DNA from: WLMZ01 sp037139095
Lineage (GTDB): Bacteria > Actinomycetota > Acidimicrobiia > Acidimicrobiales > Ilumatobacteraceae
Assembly (NCBI GenBank): GCA_037139095.1
Contig: JBAXHD010000053.1
Coordinates: 1-15,410 of the forward strand
Direction: 5' to 3'
Length of the DNA stretch: 15,410 nucleotides
The stretch's first letter is position 1, and every line of letters begins with the position of its first letter. Positions 6,610-13,416 of the stretch are shown piece after piece. The position numbers and the translations under genes were made by a program. The notes beneath the pieces are model-generated. The model was given only the letters and a program-made list of their open reading frames with translations. It was not told the DNA's origin and made no database searches.

Positions 6610-9600
6610 TCAGAGGATTTTCGCGATCACCACGTTGGCAACGGCAGGCGCCGCTGCACCGACGACTTGTGTCAATGCAGCGACGCTCGGCGCCATACCG
6701 AGCGCACCCGATGGCACGTACAGCGCTACGACCGAGTGGATTCCAACCGACAGCGCGCTTGTCGTGTAGACCGCCTGGCCCGCATTGTTGAGAGCAACCG
6801 ATACAACAGTGTTGACTCCTCTCGAGTTCGTAATCGTGAACTGCACCGAGCCTGTCGGCACGCCAGAGTTGGCCACCAACGCGCGTACCGTTGAGGTCAA
6901 CGAGACCGCTTGGCCGAACACGCTTGCGGTTCGATTACTCACGACTGATGCCACTGTCACCGGAATTGGCGGCGCAATCACCGTTTGCGTCAACGTGGCC
7001 GAGCTCGGAGCGAACGATCCGGTTGGTTGATACAGCGCCGTGACGGTGTGGACTCCGATGGACATCGATGTGGATGTGTACACCGCCACTCCCCCACCGT
7101 TCAGCGCTACCGTCGCCACCGTTGCGGCACCGACCGGATTGGTGATCGTGAACTGCACCGAGCCTGTCGGCACCGTGGCTGTGCCGCCCGCATTGCGTAC
7201 CGTGGCGGTGAGGGAGACCGATTGTCCGAAGTTACTCGTGGCCCGGCTGCTCTCTACACCTATAGAAGTTCGGATAGCCGTAACGGTCTGGGTCAACGTT
7301 GCGCTGCTGCCGGCAAATCGTCCGGTTGGCAGATACTCGGCCGTGACCACACTGTCACCCACGAGCAGCGCGTTCGTTGTGTAGGCCGCAATGCCTCGCG
7401 AGTTGAGCGCCAAGGTAGATGACAACATGGCGCCGGTTGGACCAGTGGCGGTGAACCGAACCGAACCGGTGGGCGTGCCATGCGTTCGAGCGACATCTTG
7501 CACCGTGGCAGTAAATGTGACCGACTGATTTTGCACGCTCGGATTGCGACTGCTTTCCAGCCTGGTTCGGGTGATGTATCCAGCGACCACTTGGGTCAGC
7601 GACCCTGTGCTGGGGGCAAAGTTCGTGTCGCCGCCATAGCGAGCAACAACGTTGTGTGAACCGACCGACAGCGTCGAGGTCGAGAAGGTCGCGGTGCCGT
7701 TTGACAAGGTGACGGCAGGCGCCGCAACGCCATCAATTGAGAACACAACCGAACCGGTAATCAATGACGACGAAAGGTCTGCGGTGAAGGTCACCGGATC
7801 GCCGCTGTTCGATGGGTTCAGCGAACTCGTCAAGGTCACCGCTGTAGGAATCGAACCGTTGGACACAATCACCAACGACGACGCGGTCTCGCCACCCTCG
7901 TTCCATGCAACCACCCGGTACACGTAGGCACCATTCGGATCGCTGGCGGTGTCGGTATACGAAGTCGCGTTCGCGAGCGCGGTTCCAATTGTCTGAAACG
8001 CCGATACACCGTGCGAGGTGAGCGAAGCCCGTTCAACTCGGTAGCCAATCTCGGCTTGGCGACTACCCCAAGTAGCCGGATCGTTGTAGTTCACCGAGGT
8101 GGGGTCGTTCCACTGCAAATCGACCGAGCTACTGCTACTCGACTTTCTTTTGCCGGTCAGCGTGCTCGCGGCAGGCTTCACCGACGTGACGTGCACGTTG
8201 ACGGGTCGCATCATGTCCATCTCTTCGTGGCTGAGGATGTGGCAGTGGTACACGTACTCCCATCCGAAGTTCACGATCGCGTTGACGATCGGCGTGATGG
8301 GGTTGCCCTGCGCGTCGGTGTTGTTAAACCCGGCCTGATTACCCAGCGGTCCTGTCTGATCTCCATGAGCGCCAATCGGCATCATCGGGTTCAGCGGCCT
8401 TCGACTATCGGGGATATTGAACGGCAGCACCGGCACGATCGGCCGCACTGCAACGATGGTGTCCTGCAATGGGCTCACCCTCACGGTGTCTTTCCATCCG
8501 AGCTCCGATGGCTCAGGCGGAATATTGATGCCGTCCCAAGTAACGCGGTTAATGACCTGCACATCAAAGAGGTGAAAGTGAATCGGGTGGGTGTCGACGC
8601 CGTTGTGAGTGATCTTCCAGATCTGCGTGCCGTCAGTTCCGGAACTGATCGCGGTGACATTGAGGCTGCTGGGCAGTCCGTCGGAGTTCAACACTTCTGT
8701 TGATGGGTTCACGTATGGAAACAGGTTGATGTTTTGGGTGAGCGGCGTGACGCCAGTGGACTCAACACCCAACGTGGCCGCCGACCGACCGAACTCGTCG
8801 AATGTGCTCGAGTTGGTCTCGTCGTGGATGGCCTTGCTCTCGATCTTCACTGCTAGTTGGCTACCGGACAGCGTGTCGAACTTGAAGTTCTGACCACCCT
8901 GCTCGCCGATGCGGGCAAAGCCATCACACTTCGCCGTCGCGCGCAGTGGACTGTTGCACCAACCCGACGAAATGAAGTTGGTGCCATAGGTGCTGTTGTA
9001 GGCGGCCTGGCCCACGATGATCGGGTTCTGACCCTTCTCGAACACACCGGCTGGTTTGCCGTTTGCATCGAGGTGGTGCTGGAACGCCGCCATCAACAAA
9101 CCCATCTTGTCGTTGGTGGTATTCGGGCGATCGAACGCAAGAGCCGGAGCCGTGTTGGCCACCTTCACCTGCATGATGGTGCGCGTGTTCGGGCCATAGC
9201 CGGGCAGCGTTGTGGGAGCTCCCACCGGCGACAAATCTGGTCCACCGGTGTAGTAGTCGTAGGTGCTCACTCGAGCGGGGAACGCCGCTGGCGCGTCGTT
9301 GTACAAAATCAGTGTCTTGCCCTTGTACTGCGAGAAGTCGACGATCACGTCGGCACGTTCTGCTGGCGCCAACAGCAACGAGTGTTTGTCAACGTTGCCG
9401 ACATCGAATCGAGTCGGGTCGGTGATCCACGTGATTGGTTGGTTCGGCACCACGGTTGGCTGCGGCAAGAAGCCGCCTTCGGATCCGATCTGCACCCAGC
9501 TTGGGCCAGCCGGGCTCTTGGCTGTATCGGGCGTAGGAACAACATTCGGATCGGTTTGCGCAGCAGCGAGCTCAGATGCGTTCAGCGCAACTTCTGAAAG

Positions 9601-11976
9601 CGTGCCGGTGGTTGGGTCGGCCACGTACCACTGCAGGTTCCACATGCGGTCGTCTGCTGCATTCAAGATGCGATAGCGATACGCCTTTGGCTCCACCGTG
9701 GTGGTGGGATACGCAACGCCGTTCACAACCGGCGTGTCGTTGAATGCTTCCATGCCCACCGACACGTTGGGAGTGCCAGGGATCTGCTGCGGCTCACAGA
9801 ATCCGCCTACCGCTGTGGCCGGCTTACACGTGGGATCAAAATACGGGTTGGCGATTGGGCCACTCTTGGTATCGGTGGCCGGGGGCCAGAACCACGGACC
9901 ATAGTGCCAGCGGCCAAACGGGTTCATGCCGGTTGGGTCCGATGGATTCTGGGCAGGCATGTATACGTGCGGCGTCCACAAGCTGCCCTCACCACCCCAC
10001 CGACTGGTGTCCCATGTGGGGTCGGTCTTGGCGAGTTGAGCCGCGCCTGGCACGAAAGTCTTGTCCTGAACCATAAGCGGTGTGCCCATGCCGAGGTCGG
10101 CGAACTGACCGGTTGGACCGAACAAACTCTGCTCGACGTCGTCGGTGATCAGGTAGCCCGCGGCCTCACCTGCGTACACATTGAGTCGGGTGATGCCCCA
10201 CGCATGGTCGTGGTAAAACATCAATCGAGCGCTCTGCTGGTTGGTGTAAAAGAACGTCTCGGCACCGGGGCCTGGATCTGGCATATCGGGCACATTGCTC
10301 ACGCTGACGCCCTTGGGGTAGTCGGTGTTCTCGCCCGCTGGAGTCACCCATTGGTGTGGCGTGCCGTCGCTGATCCACGGGGTAATGCCGCCGTGCAAGT
10401 GCAATTCGGCGCGGTTGTCCGAGTAACACGAGGCAGGCTTTGACACCACACCGCATGCAGGGTTTCGGGTCTGATCAGTGACCGTGCCCTTGTTATTGCT
10501 CATGTCCATCGGGACGCCATTGGCGTCGAGCATCATTGCGTTCGGGCCTTCACCCGAACCCATCACTGATGTGTCGACGGGTAAGAACAGATCGCCACCC
10601 GTGCCAGTGGGAAGCAAGTTGCGGAACAAGATTCGAACCGCACGATTCTTCGTAGCGATGATTGTCGGGCCAAGGTAATGCGGCACATCCACACCGAAGG
10701 CTGCACTGCCATCGGGCAGTGTCACGGGCGTACCTGACTTCGTGGGATCAAGCGCCACGTTGGTCAACGCAACATGCTTGCCAGGAATCACGGCGGTTGA
10801 GAGTTGCACGTAGCCGCGCACGATGGTGGGCGCGATATCAGATGCAAACGTGTGGCGATATTGCACAACCGCGATTTCGTAGTAGTCGGTGCCCGGATAG
10901 GTGGTGGTGTCGGGCTGCCCAACAGGGATGTACTCACCAAGGTTGTTTGCTGTGCTCGCACCGAGCCCAGGCAATGTGTCGATGAACTTCTTAATGCCGG
11001 GGGTGATGTATCCCGAGCCGGCATGGTCAACGTTGATCGAGATCACTGCGCCCTTGGCTGCGATGGTGGCTGTGGCGGTCGCCCCGCGATCGAACGGCGC
11101 CACCGCATTCGTGATCGTGACGGTCGGCGCCACGTTGTAGTTGGCGCCTCCAGCGGTGATATCAATCTGCGAGACGCCGATCGTTGCAGTGACAACTGCG
11201 GGACCCGCGTTGTTCTGTACCAACCCGTCCCAGATGTCGACGGTGGGTGCCGACGTATAGCCCGAACCCGGATCAACGATGCTCACCGAGGTGACTTTGC
11301 CTGTTGCATCCATCTGCGCCACGCCGGTGGCCTGGGTGCCAGTAGGCAGATCGGGAAGACCGAACTTCACCACTGGCTTATCCGCGTAACCGGAACCACC
11401 ATTCACAAGGGTCACGGCGTCTACGCCACCGCTCGCAAGGCCCTGCGCGCCAGAACCGGGAACTGCTGACGAGTCAGAGATCGAAACCGTTGGAGCGGTA
11501 AACCCAAAGCCGGACTCGACGACAGCAATCGATGTGATCACGCCCGCGCCGATAGTTGCCGTAGCGCTCGCTGCGGCCGACGGGGTGATGCCCGGCGAAG
11601 AGATCACCACCGATGGTGCCGATGTGTAACCGGTGCCGGGTGTGGTGACATCGATCGATGTAATGCCACCCGTCTTGGGGTCAACAGTTGCTGCAGCTTC
11701 TGCGCTCTGCCCACCGCCACCCGAGAGCGTGACAACAGCGTTCACCAATGCTTGAGCGCTGTTCGCATAGTTCGAGTACGGCCCGTAGTAATGCGGGATC
11801 TTGCTCTCGTCTGTGGGTGACAAGACCGAAGGCGGTGCGGCTACCGACGTGTGCGTGAAGTGCGACGTTGACACGCCTGCGATAGTGCTTAAGACCACCG
11901 CGTAGGCAGCCCATCGCTTTGGGCTTTCGAACGTGCGGGGAGTTCGTGACAAAGCAGTCCTGAAGTTCATTACCAA
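6610..11976 (-). CDS. Giant secreted multicopper oxidase (CotA-like) with N-terminal GxGY repeats, FN3 and four Ig-like repeats
   Basis: A 1788-residue exported oxidase. Residues 1-46 are a signal peptide (likely cut near SVAA). Residues about 105-330 hold six beta repeats with G-x-G-Y/F then AP.V.I (aromatic residues at 117, 159, 197, 240, 280, 323). The laccase-type core is about 360-1265 and all four copper motifs are intact: HLHGG (His526, His528), HDHAWG (His589, His591), HPIHFH (His1130, 1133, 1135) and HCHILSHEEMDMM (His1244, Cys1245, His1246, His1250, axial Met1255). HLHGG and the last motif resemble Bacillus CotA and bilirubin oxidase. After a Ser-rich linker (1276-1284) come an FN3-like domain (1284-1373) and four Ig-like repeats (1377-1772). 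The usual bacterial enzyme is 500-600 residues. Substrate could be phenols, bilirubin-like compounds or Mn(II). No LPXTG or C-terminal anchor is visible. The start is TTG 11976 or ATG 11970; AAAGGA is spaced better for TTG. Confidence 0.9.
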   Translation of the reverse strand: MVMNFRTALSRTPRTFESPKRWAAYAVVLSTIAGVSTSHFTHTSVAAPPSVLSPTDESKIPHYYGPYSNYANSAQALVNAVVTLSGGGGQSAEAAATVDPKTGGITSIDVTTPGTGYTSAPSVVISSPGITPSAAASATATIGAGVITSIAVVESGFGFTAPTVSISDSSAVPGSGAQGLASGGVDAVTLVNGGSGYADKPVVKFGLPDLPTGTQATGVAQMDATGKVTSVSIVDPGSGYTSAPTVDIWDGLVQNNAGPAVVTATIGVSQIDITAGGANYNVAPTVTITNAVAPFDRGATATATIAAKGAVISINVDHAGSGYITPGIKKFIDTLPGLGASTANNLGEYIPVGQPDTTTYPGTDYYEIAVVQYRHTFASDIAPTIVRGYVQLSTAVIPGKHVALTNVALDPTKSGTPVTLPDGSAAFGVDVPHYLGPTIIATKNRAVRILFRNLLPTGTGGDLFLPVDTSVMGSGEGPNAMMLDANGVPMDMSNNKGTVTDQTRNPACGVVSKPASCYSDNRAELHLHGGITPWISDGTPHQWVTPAGENTDYPKGVSVSNVPDMPDPGPGAETFFYTNQQSARLMFYHDHAWGITRLNVYAGEAAGYLITDDVEQSLFGPTGQFADLGMGTPLMVQDKTFVPGAAQLAKTDPTWDTSRWGGEGSLWTPHVYMPAQNPSDPTGMNPFGRWHYGPWFWPPATDTKSGPIANPYFDPTCKPATAVGGFCEPQQIPGTPNVSVGMEAFNDTPVVNGVAYPTTTVEPKAYRYRILNAADDRMWNLQWYVADPTTGTLSEVALNASELAAAQTDPNVVPTPDTAKSPAGPSWVQIGSEGGFLPQPTVVPNQPITWITDPTRFDVGNVDKHSLLLAPAERADVIVDFSQYKGKTLILYNDAPAAFPARVSTYDYYTGGPDLSPVGAPTTLPGYGPNTRTIMQVKVANTAPALAFDRPNTTNDKMGLLMAAFQHHLDANGKPAGVFEKGQNPIIVGQAAYNSTYGTNFISSGWCNSPLRATAKCDGFARIGEQGGQNFKFDTLSGSQLAVKIESKAIHDETNSSTFDEFGRSAATLGVESTGVTPLTQNINLFPYVNPSTEVLNSDGLPSSLNVTAISSGTDGTQIWKITHNGVDTHPIHFHLFDVQVINRVTWDGINIPPEPSELGWKDTVRVSPLQDTIVAVRPIVPVLPFNIPDSRRPLNPMMPIGAHGDQTGPLGNQAGFNNTDAQGNPITPIVNAIVNFGWEYVYHCHILSHEEMDMMRPVNVHVTSVKPAASTLTGKRKSSSSSSVDLQWNDPTSVNYNDPATWGSRQAEIGYRVERASLTSHGVSAFQTIGTALANATSYTDTASDPNGAYVYRVVAWNEGGETASSLVIVSNGSIPTAVTLTSSLNPSNSGDPVTFTADLSSSLITGSVVFSIDGVAAPAVTLSNGTATFSTSTLSVGSHNVVARYGGDTNFAPSTGSLTQVVAGYITRTRLESSRNPSVQNQSVTFTATVQDVARTHGTPTGSVRFTATGPTGAMLSSTLALNSRGIAAYTTNALLVGDSVVTAEYLPTGRFAGSSATLTQTVTAIRTSIGVESSRATSNFGQSVSLTATVRNAGGTATVPTGSVQFTITNPVGAATVATVALNGGGVAVYTSTSMSIGVHTVTALYQPTGSFAPSSATLTQTVIAPPIPVTVASVVSNRTASVFGQAVSLTSTVRALVANSGVPTGSVQFTITNSRGVNTVVSVALNNAGQAVYTTSALSVGIHSVVALYVPSGALGMAPSVAALTQVVGAAAPAVANVVIAKIL
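6833..6861. repeat. 29-bp exact direct repeat, copy 1
   Basis: The 29 bases from 6833 to 6861 (beginning ATCGTGAACTGC) recur exactly at 7145-7173, 312 bases away (104 codons). They encode the PTGSVQFTI strand region of neighbouring Ig-like units. Nucleotide identity here suggests recent duplication or gene conversion between units. Confidence 0.8.
7145..7173. repeat. 29-bp exact direct repeat, copy 2
   Basis: Second copy of the 29-base segment also found at 6833-6861, in the same reading frame of the oxidase gene. See the first copy for interpretation. Confidence 0.8.
10987..11664 (-). repeat. Six GxGY beta repeats at the N-terminus of the oxidase
   Basis: Protein residues about 105-330. 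Each unit of 38-43 residues has V.SI.V/I, then a G-x-G-Y/F turn (the fifth is GANY), then S/N-AP.V.I and an Ala/Thr-rich strand (ATATI-like). Five units have the complete AP/KP-V-x-I/F strand; the sixth (GSGYITPGIKKF) is degenerate. Such short repeats occur in many secreted bacterial proteins and are probably a beta-solenoid or stacked beta-hairpin spacer. Their position between signal peptide and first cupredoxin domain is unusual. Confidence 0.75.
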
Positions 11977-12032
11977 ACACCGTCATTTCCTTTGGTCGAC
12001 TGGGGGAAGGTGCATCGACCTGTAGGCGTACG

Positions 12033-12061
12033 ACGCTAAGGAACGCAGTACATGTCTTCAA
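12033..12061 (-). promoter_or_regulatory. Candidate promoter for the multicopper oxidase gene
   Basis: On the minus strand TTGAAG (12061-12056) is followed after 17 bases by TAGCGT (12038-12033), which fits the TAnnnT -10 common in actinobacteria. This would give a leader of roughly 50 bases before the start codon. Pattern match only. Confidence 0.35.
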
Positions 12062-12097
12062 TAAGACGAAGGGCCTACGTCAAACGACTCATTTCAT

Positions 12098-12136
12098 GGG
12101 CGCGATTTGGGACCACTGGTGTCCCAAATCGCGCCC
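12098..12136. promoter_or_regulatory. Perfect 16-bp inverted repeat with 7-nt loop in the divergent control region
   Basis: Arms are 12098-12113 (GGGCGCGATTTGGGAC) and 12121-12136, exact reverse complements, with the loop CACTGGT between. As RNA read on the plus strand the stem could extend three more pairs outward (U-G, A-U, C-G). It lies about 120 bases upstream of the oxidase start and 205 bases upstream of the Asp-rich gene, between divergent starts, with no following U-run. It therefore looks more like an operator for a dimeric regulator, a leader hairpin of the Asp-rich mRNA or a small mobile-repeat remnant than a terminator. The sequence matches no operator I know. Confidence 0.7.
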
Positions 12137-12340
12137 GTGCAGGTCAGCGGGCATGGCGCGCAAATTGGCCAATGAACGATGTTGCCGCGATCGCGCGGGT
12201 CGTACGACTCTGGTCGCATCGAGCATTGGACATTCGACCCGTTTCAGTACAGGAAGATTGACAGACCTATAGACCCGTGCGATCTTGCTCGACAAGAACA
12301 CGCGCGCCACAGCGCCGCTCACTGTCCAGGGGGACCCCAC

Positions 12341-13321
12341 ATGTTGCCATCAACCTCGCGTCGCTATGCCGAACAGAGCCTTCGCAGCCGCCTCGTTCGC
12401 GCTGGCGCAGCGTCGTTCTTCGCCCTTGCTCCGGTCGTTGCGTTCGTCGGCGTCAGCCACGGAAGCGTGGCTTCGGCAGCGTCCTCGAAGCTCGACAACG
12501 ACCACGATGGCATCCCGAACAAAGTTGACCCAGACGTAGACGGCGACGGCATTCGCAACGGAGCCGACTCCGATGTCGACGGCGACGGCATCGCAAACGT
12601 GAACGACCACGATGTCGACGGCGACGGCGATCTGAACGGCGCTAAGAAAGAGCTCGACATCGACGGCGATAGCAGCCCCGACACCTCCGACAACGACATG
12701 GATGGCGACGGCGCGGCGAACAGCGCTGACCGCGATGTCGACGGCGACGGCCAGTCAAACGGGCAAGACTCAGACGTTGATGGTGACGGAGTCCGCAATG
12801 GCCAGGACTCAGACGTAGACGGTGACCACCGCTCGAATGGCGTTGATGACGACGTTGACGGCGATGGCCAGACCAACGGTCACGACGCAGACGTAGACGG
12901 CGACGGCCTGTCGAACGGCTCAGCAGTGGAGAAGGACATCGACGGCGACGGCGTGCGCGATCTCGTCGATAGCGATGCCGATGGTGACGGCTCGAGCAAC
13001 GGCAGTGACTCGGACGTCGACGGCGACGGGTCAAGTAACGGATCCGACAGCGATGTCGACGGCGACGAACTGGCCAACGGCGCAGTCGCTGAAAAGGACA
13101 TCGACGGCGACGGAATTCCTGACGCAGTGGACACCGACGCCGACGGCGACGGTAAGTCGAACTCGGTCGACGACGACATCGATGGCGACGGCAAATCGAA
13201 CTCAGTCGACGACGACGAAGATGGCGACGGCAAGTCGAACTCAGTCGACTCCGATGCAAATGGCGACGGCGTCGACGATCACGGCGGCGCATCTGGCAAG
13301 TCGGGCAAGAACGGCCACTAG
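12341..13321 (+). CDS. Secreted Asp-rich protein made of 20 thrombospondin-3/EF-hand-like calcium-binding-type repeats
   Basis: A 326-residue exported, extremely acidic protein. ATG 12341 is chosen because AGGGGGA precedes it and a signal peptide follows directly (RSRLVR, then a hydrophobic core to about 36, likely cut near ASAAS at 44-48). Residues 52-310 are 20 copies of D-x-D-x-D-G, usually DVDGDG followed by xxNGxDS, with about 83 Asp in the last 276 residues by hand count. This matches the loop pattern of thrombospondin type-3 repeats (DxDxDGxxDxxD) and dockerin/EF-hand loops, which bind Ca2+. Spacing is 13 residues except three 15-residue units carrying KKEL, VEK or AEK. There is no Cys, enzyme domain or sortase signal; the tail (GKSGKNGH) is short and basic. 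Likely a rigid or swelling cation-binding extracellular polymer; binding of Ca, Mg or Mn is inference. It is divergent from the oxidase gene. Confidence 0.85.
   Translation: MLPSTSRRYAEQSLRSRLVRAGAASFFALAPVVAFVGVSHGSVASAASSKLDNDHDGIPNKVDPDVDGDGIRNGADSDVDGDGIANVNDHDVDGDGDLNGAKKELDIDGDSSPDTSDNDMDGDGAANSADRDVDGDGQSNGQDSDVDGDGVRNGQDSDVDGDHRSNGVDDDVDGDGQTNGHDADVDGDGLSNGSAVEKDIDGDGVRDLVDSDADGDGSSNGSDSDVDGDGSSNGSDSDVDGDELANGAVAEKDIDGDGIPDAVDTDADGDGKSNSVDDDIDGDGKSNSVDDDEDGDGKSNSVDSDANGDGVDDHGGASGKSGKNGH
12494..13270 (+). repeat. 39-bp-period tandem repeat encoding DxDGDG units
   Basis: The coding repeat has a 39-base period (13 codons) with three 45-base units. The last copies are almost identical at DNA level: segments starting at 13145, 13184 and 13223 share GGCGACGG, then a near-identical TCGAACTC and GTCGAC block, differing at only a few third positions. 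This suggests recent local expansion at the 3' end; earlier copies are more diverged. Confidence 0.8.
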
Positions 13322-13332
13322 GCCGACCTTTC

Positions 13333-13375
13333 CCTGACACACGCGGTCAGGCCGTACGCCGGAATTTGGCCGGCG
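13333..13375 (+). terminator. Two small hairpins after the Asp-rich gene (weak terminator candidate)
   Basis: CCTGAC/GTCAGG (13333-13338 with 13346-13351, 7-nt loop) is followed by CGCCGG/CCGGCG (13357-13362 with 13370-13375, 7-nt loop). Neither has a U-run. They may end the Asp-rich transcript; the second could also be an operator near the ATPase promoter. Confidence 0.3.
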
Positions 13376-13385
13376 AAGCGAGTGC

Positions 13386-13391
13386 TAGCGT
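13386..13391 (+). promoter_or_regulatory. Candidate -10 (TAGCGT) for the P-type ATPase gene
   Basis: TAGCGT stands 25 bases before the ATG at 13417 and is the same hexamer as the -10 candidate of the oxidase gene. A -35 match is poor (AATTTG at 17-base spacing). Weak pattern evidence only. Confidence 0.25.
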
Positions 13392-13416
13392 CCTCGACAC
13401 GAGAGCGAGGCGCACC

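Larger units (their letters stand above)
6661..7848 (-). repeat. Four tandem Ig-like repeats at the C-terminus of the oxidase
   Basis: Protein residues about 1377-1464, 1467-1566, 1568-1666 and 1673-1772. Each unit has V.LT/SLTATV near its start, PTGSV.FT in the middle, a VALN.G.A.YTT strand, then VG.H.V.A.Y and a closing ATLTQTV. This is the pattern of bacterial Ig-like adhesin modules (Big_3-type). Units 2-4 are closer to each other than to unit 1, pointing to internal duplication. Likely roles are stalk extension from the cell or binding to a surface or polymer. Confidence 0.85.
11977..12340. other. 364-bp divergent intergenic region between oxidase and Asp-rich protein genes
   Basis: No convincing gene lies here; the longer in-frame start at 12179 for the Asp-rich gene would skip its signal peptide and is rejected. 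The region holds a minus-strand promoter candidate (12033-12061), a perfect long inverted repeat (12098-12136), a 10-bp palindrome GTCGTACGAC (12199-12208) and a plus-strand TTGACA (12258-12263) without a good -10 at standard distance. The Asp-rich gene has AGGGGGA just before its ATG. Both flanking genes must be controlled from here. Confidence 0.7.

Noticed and set aside
11681..12061. Minus-strand frame of 126 residues overlapping the oxidase start
   Set aside because: Out of frame with the oxidase signal peptide and repeats; composition looks random. Only its internal ATG near the oxidase ribosome binding site is of interest.
12027..12208. 8-mer CGTACGAC present twice in the divergent intergenic region (12027-12034 and 12201-12208)
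   Set aside because: An 8-mer repeat in about 360 bases is expected by chance at roughly this level, and the flanks do not match.
12258..12263. TTGACA upstream of the Asp-rich gene as a -35 box
   Set aside because: No acceptable -10 at 16-18 bases; TATAGA lies only four bases downstream, so the pair does not form a standard promoter.
12364..12876. Minus-strand frame rich in Pro-Ser-Thr repeats opposite the Asp-rich gene
   Set aside because: It is the antisense reading of the DxDGDG coding repeat; the plus-strand frame has a signal peptide, a ribosome binding site and family-like loops.
12494..13270. Possible CRISPR or VNTR array because of the regular 39-bp period
   Set aside because: The repeats are in frame, coding, without unique spacers, and encode cation-binding loops; this is a protein repeat and not a CRISPR array.
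12642..13340. Minus-strand Arg-rich frame of 232 residues
   Set aside because: Also a shadow of the GAC/GGC repeat in another frame; no start signal and no realistic protein composition.
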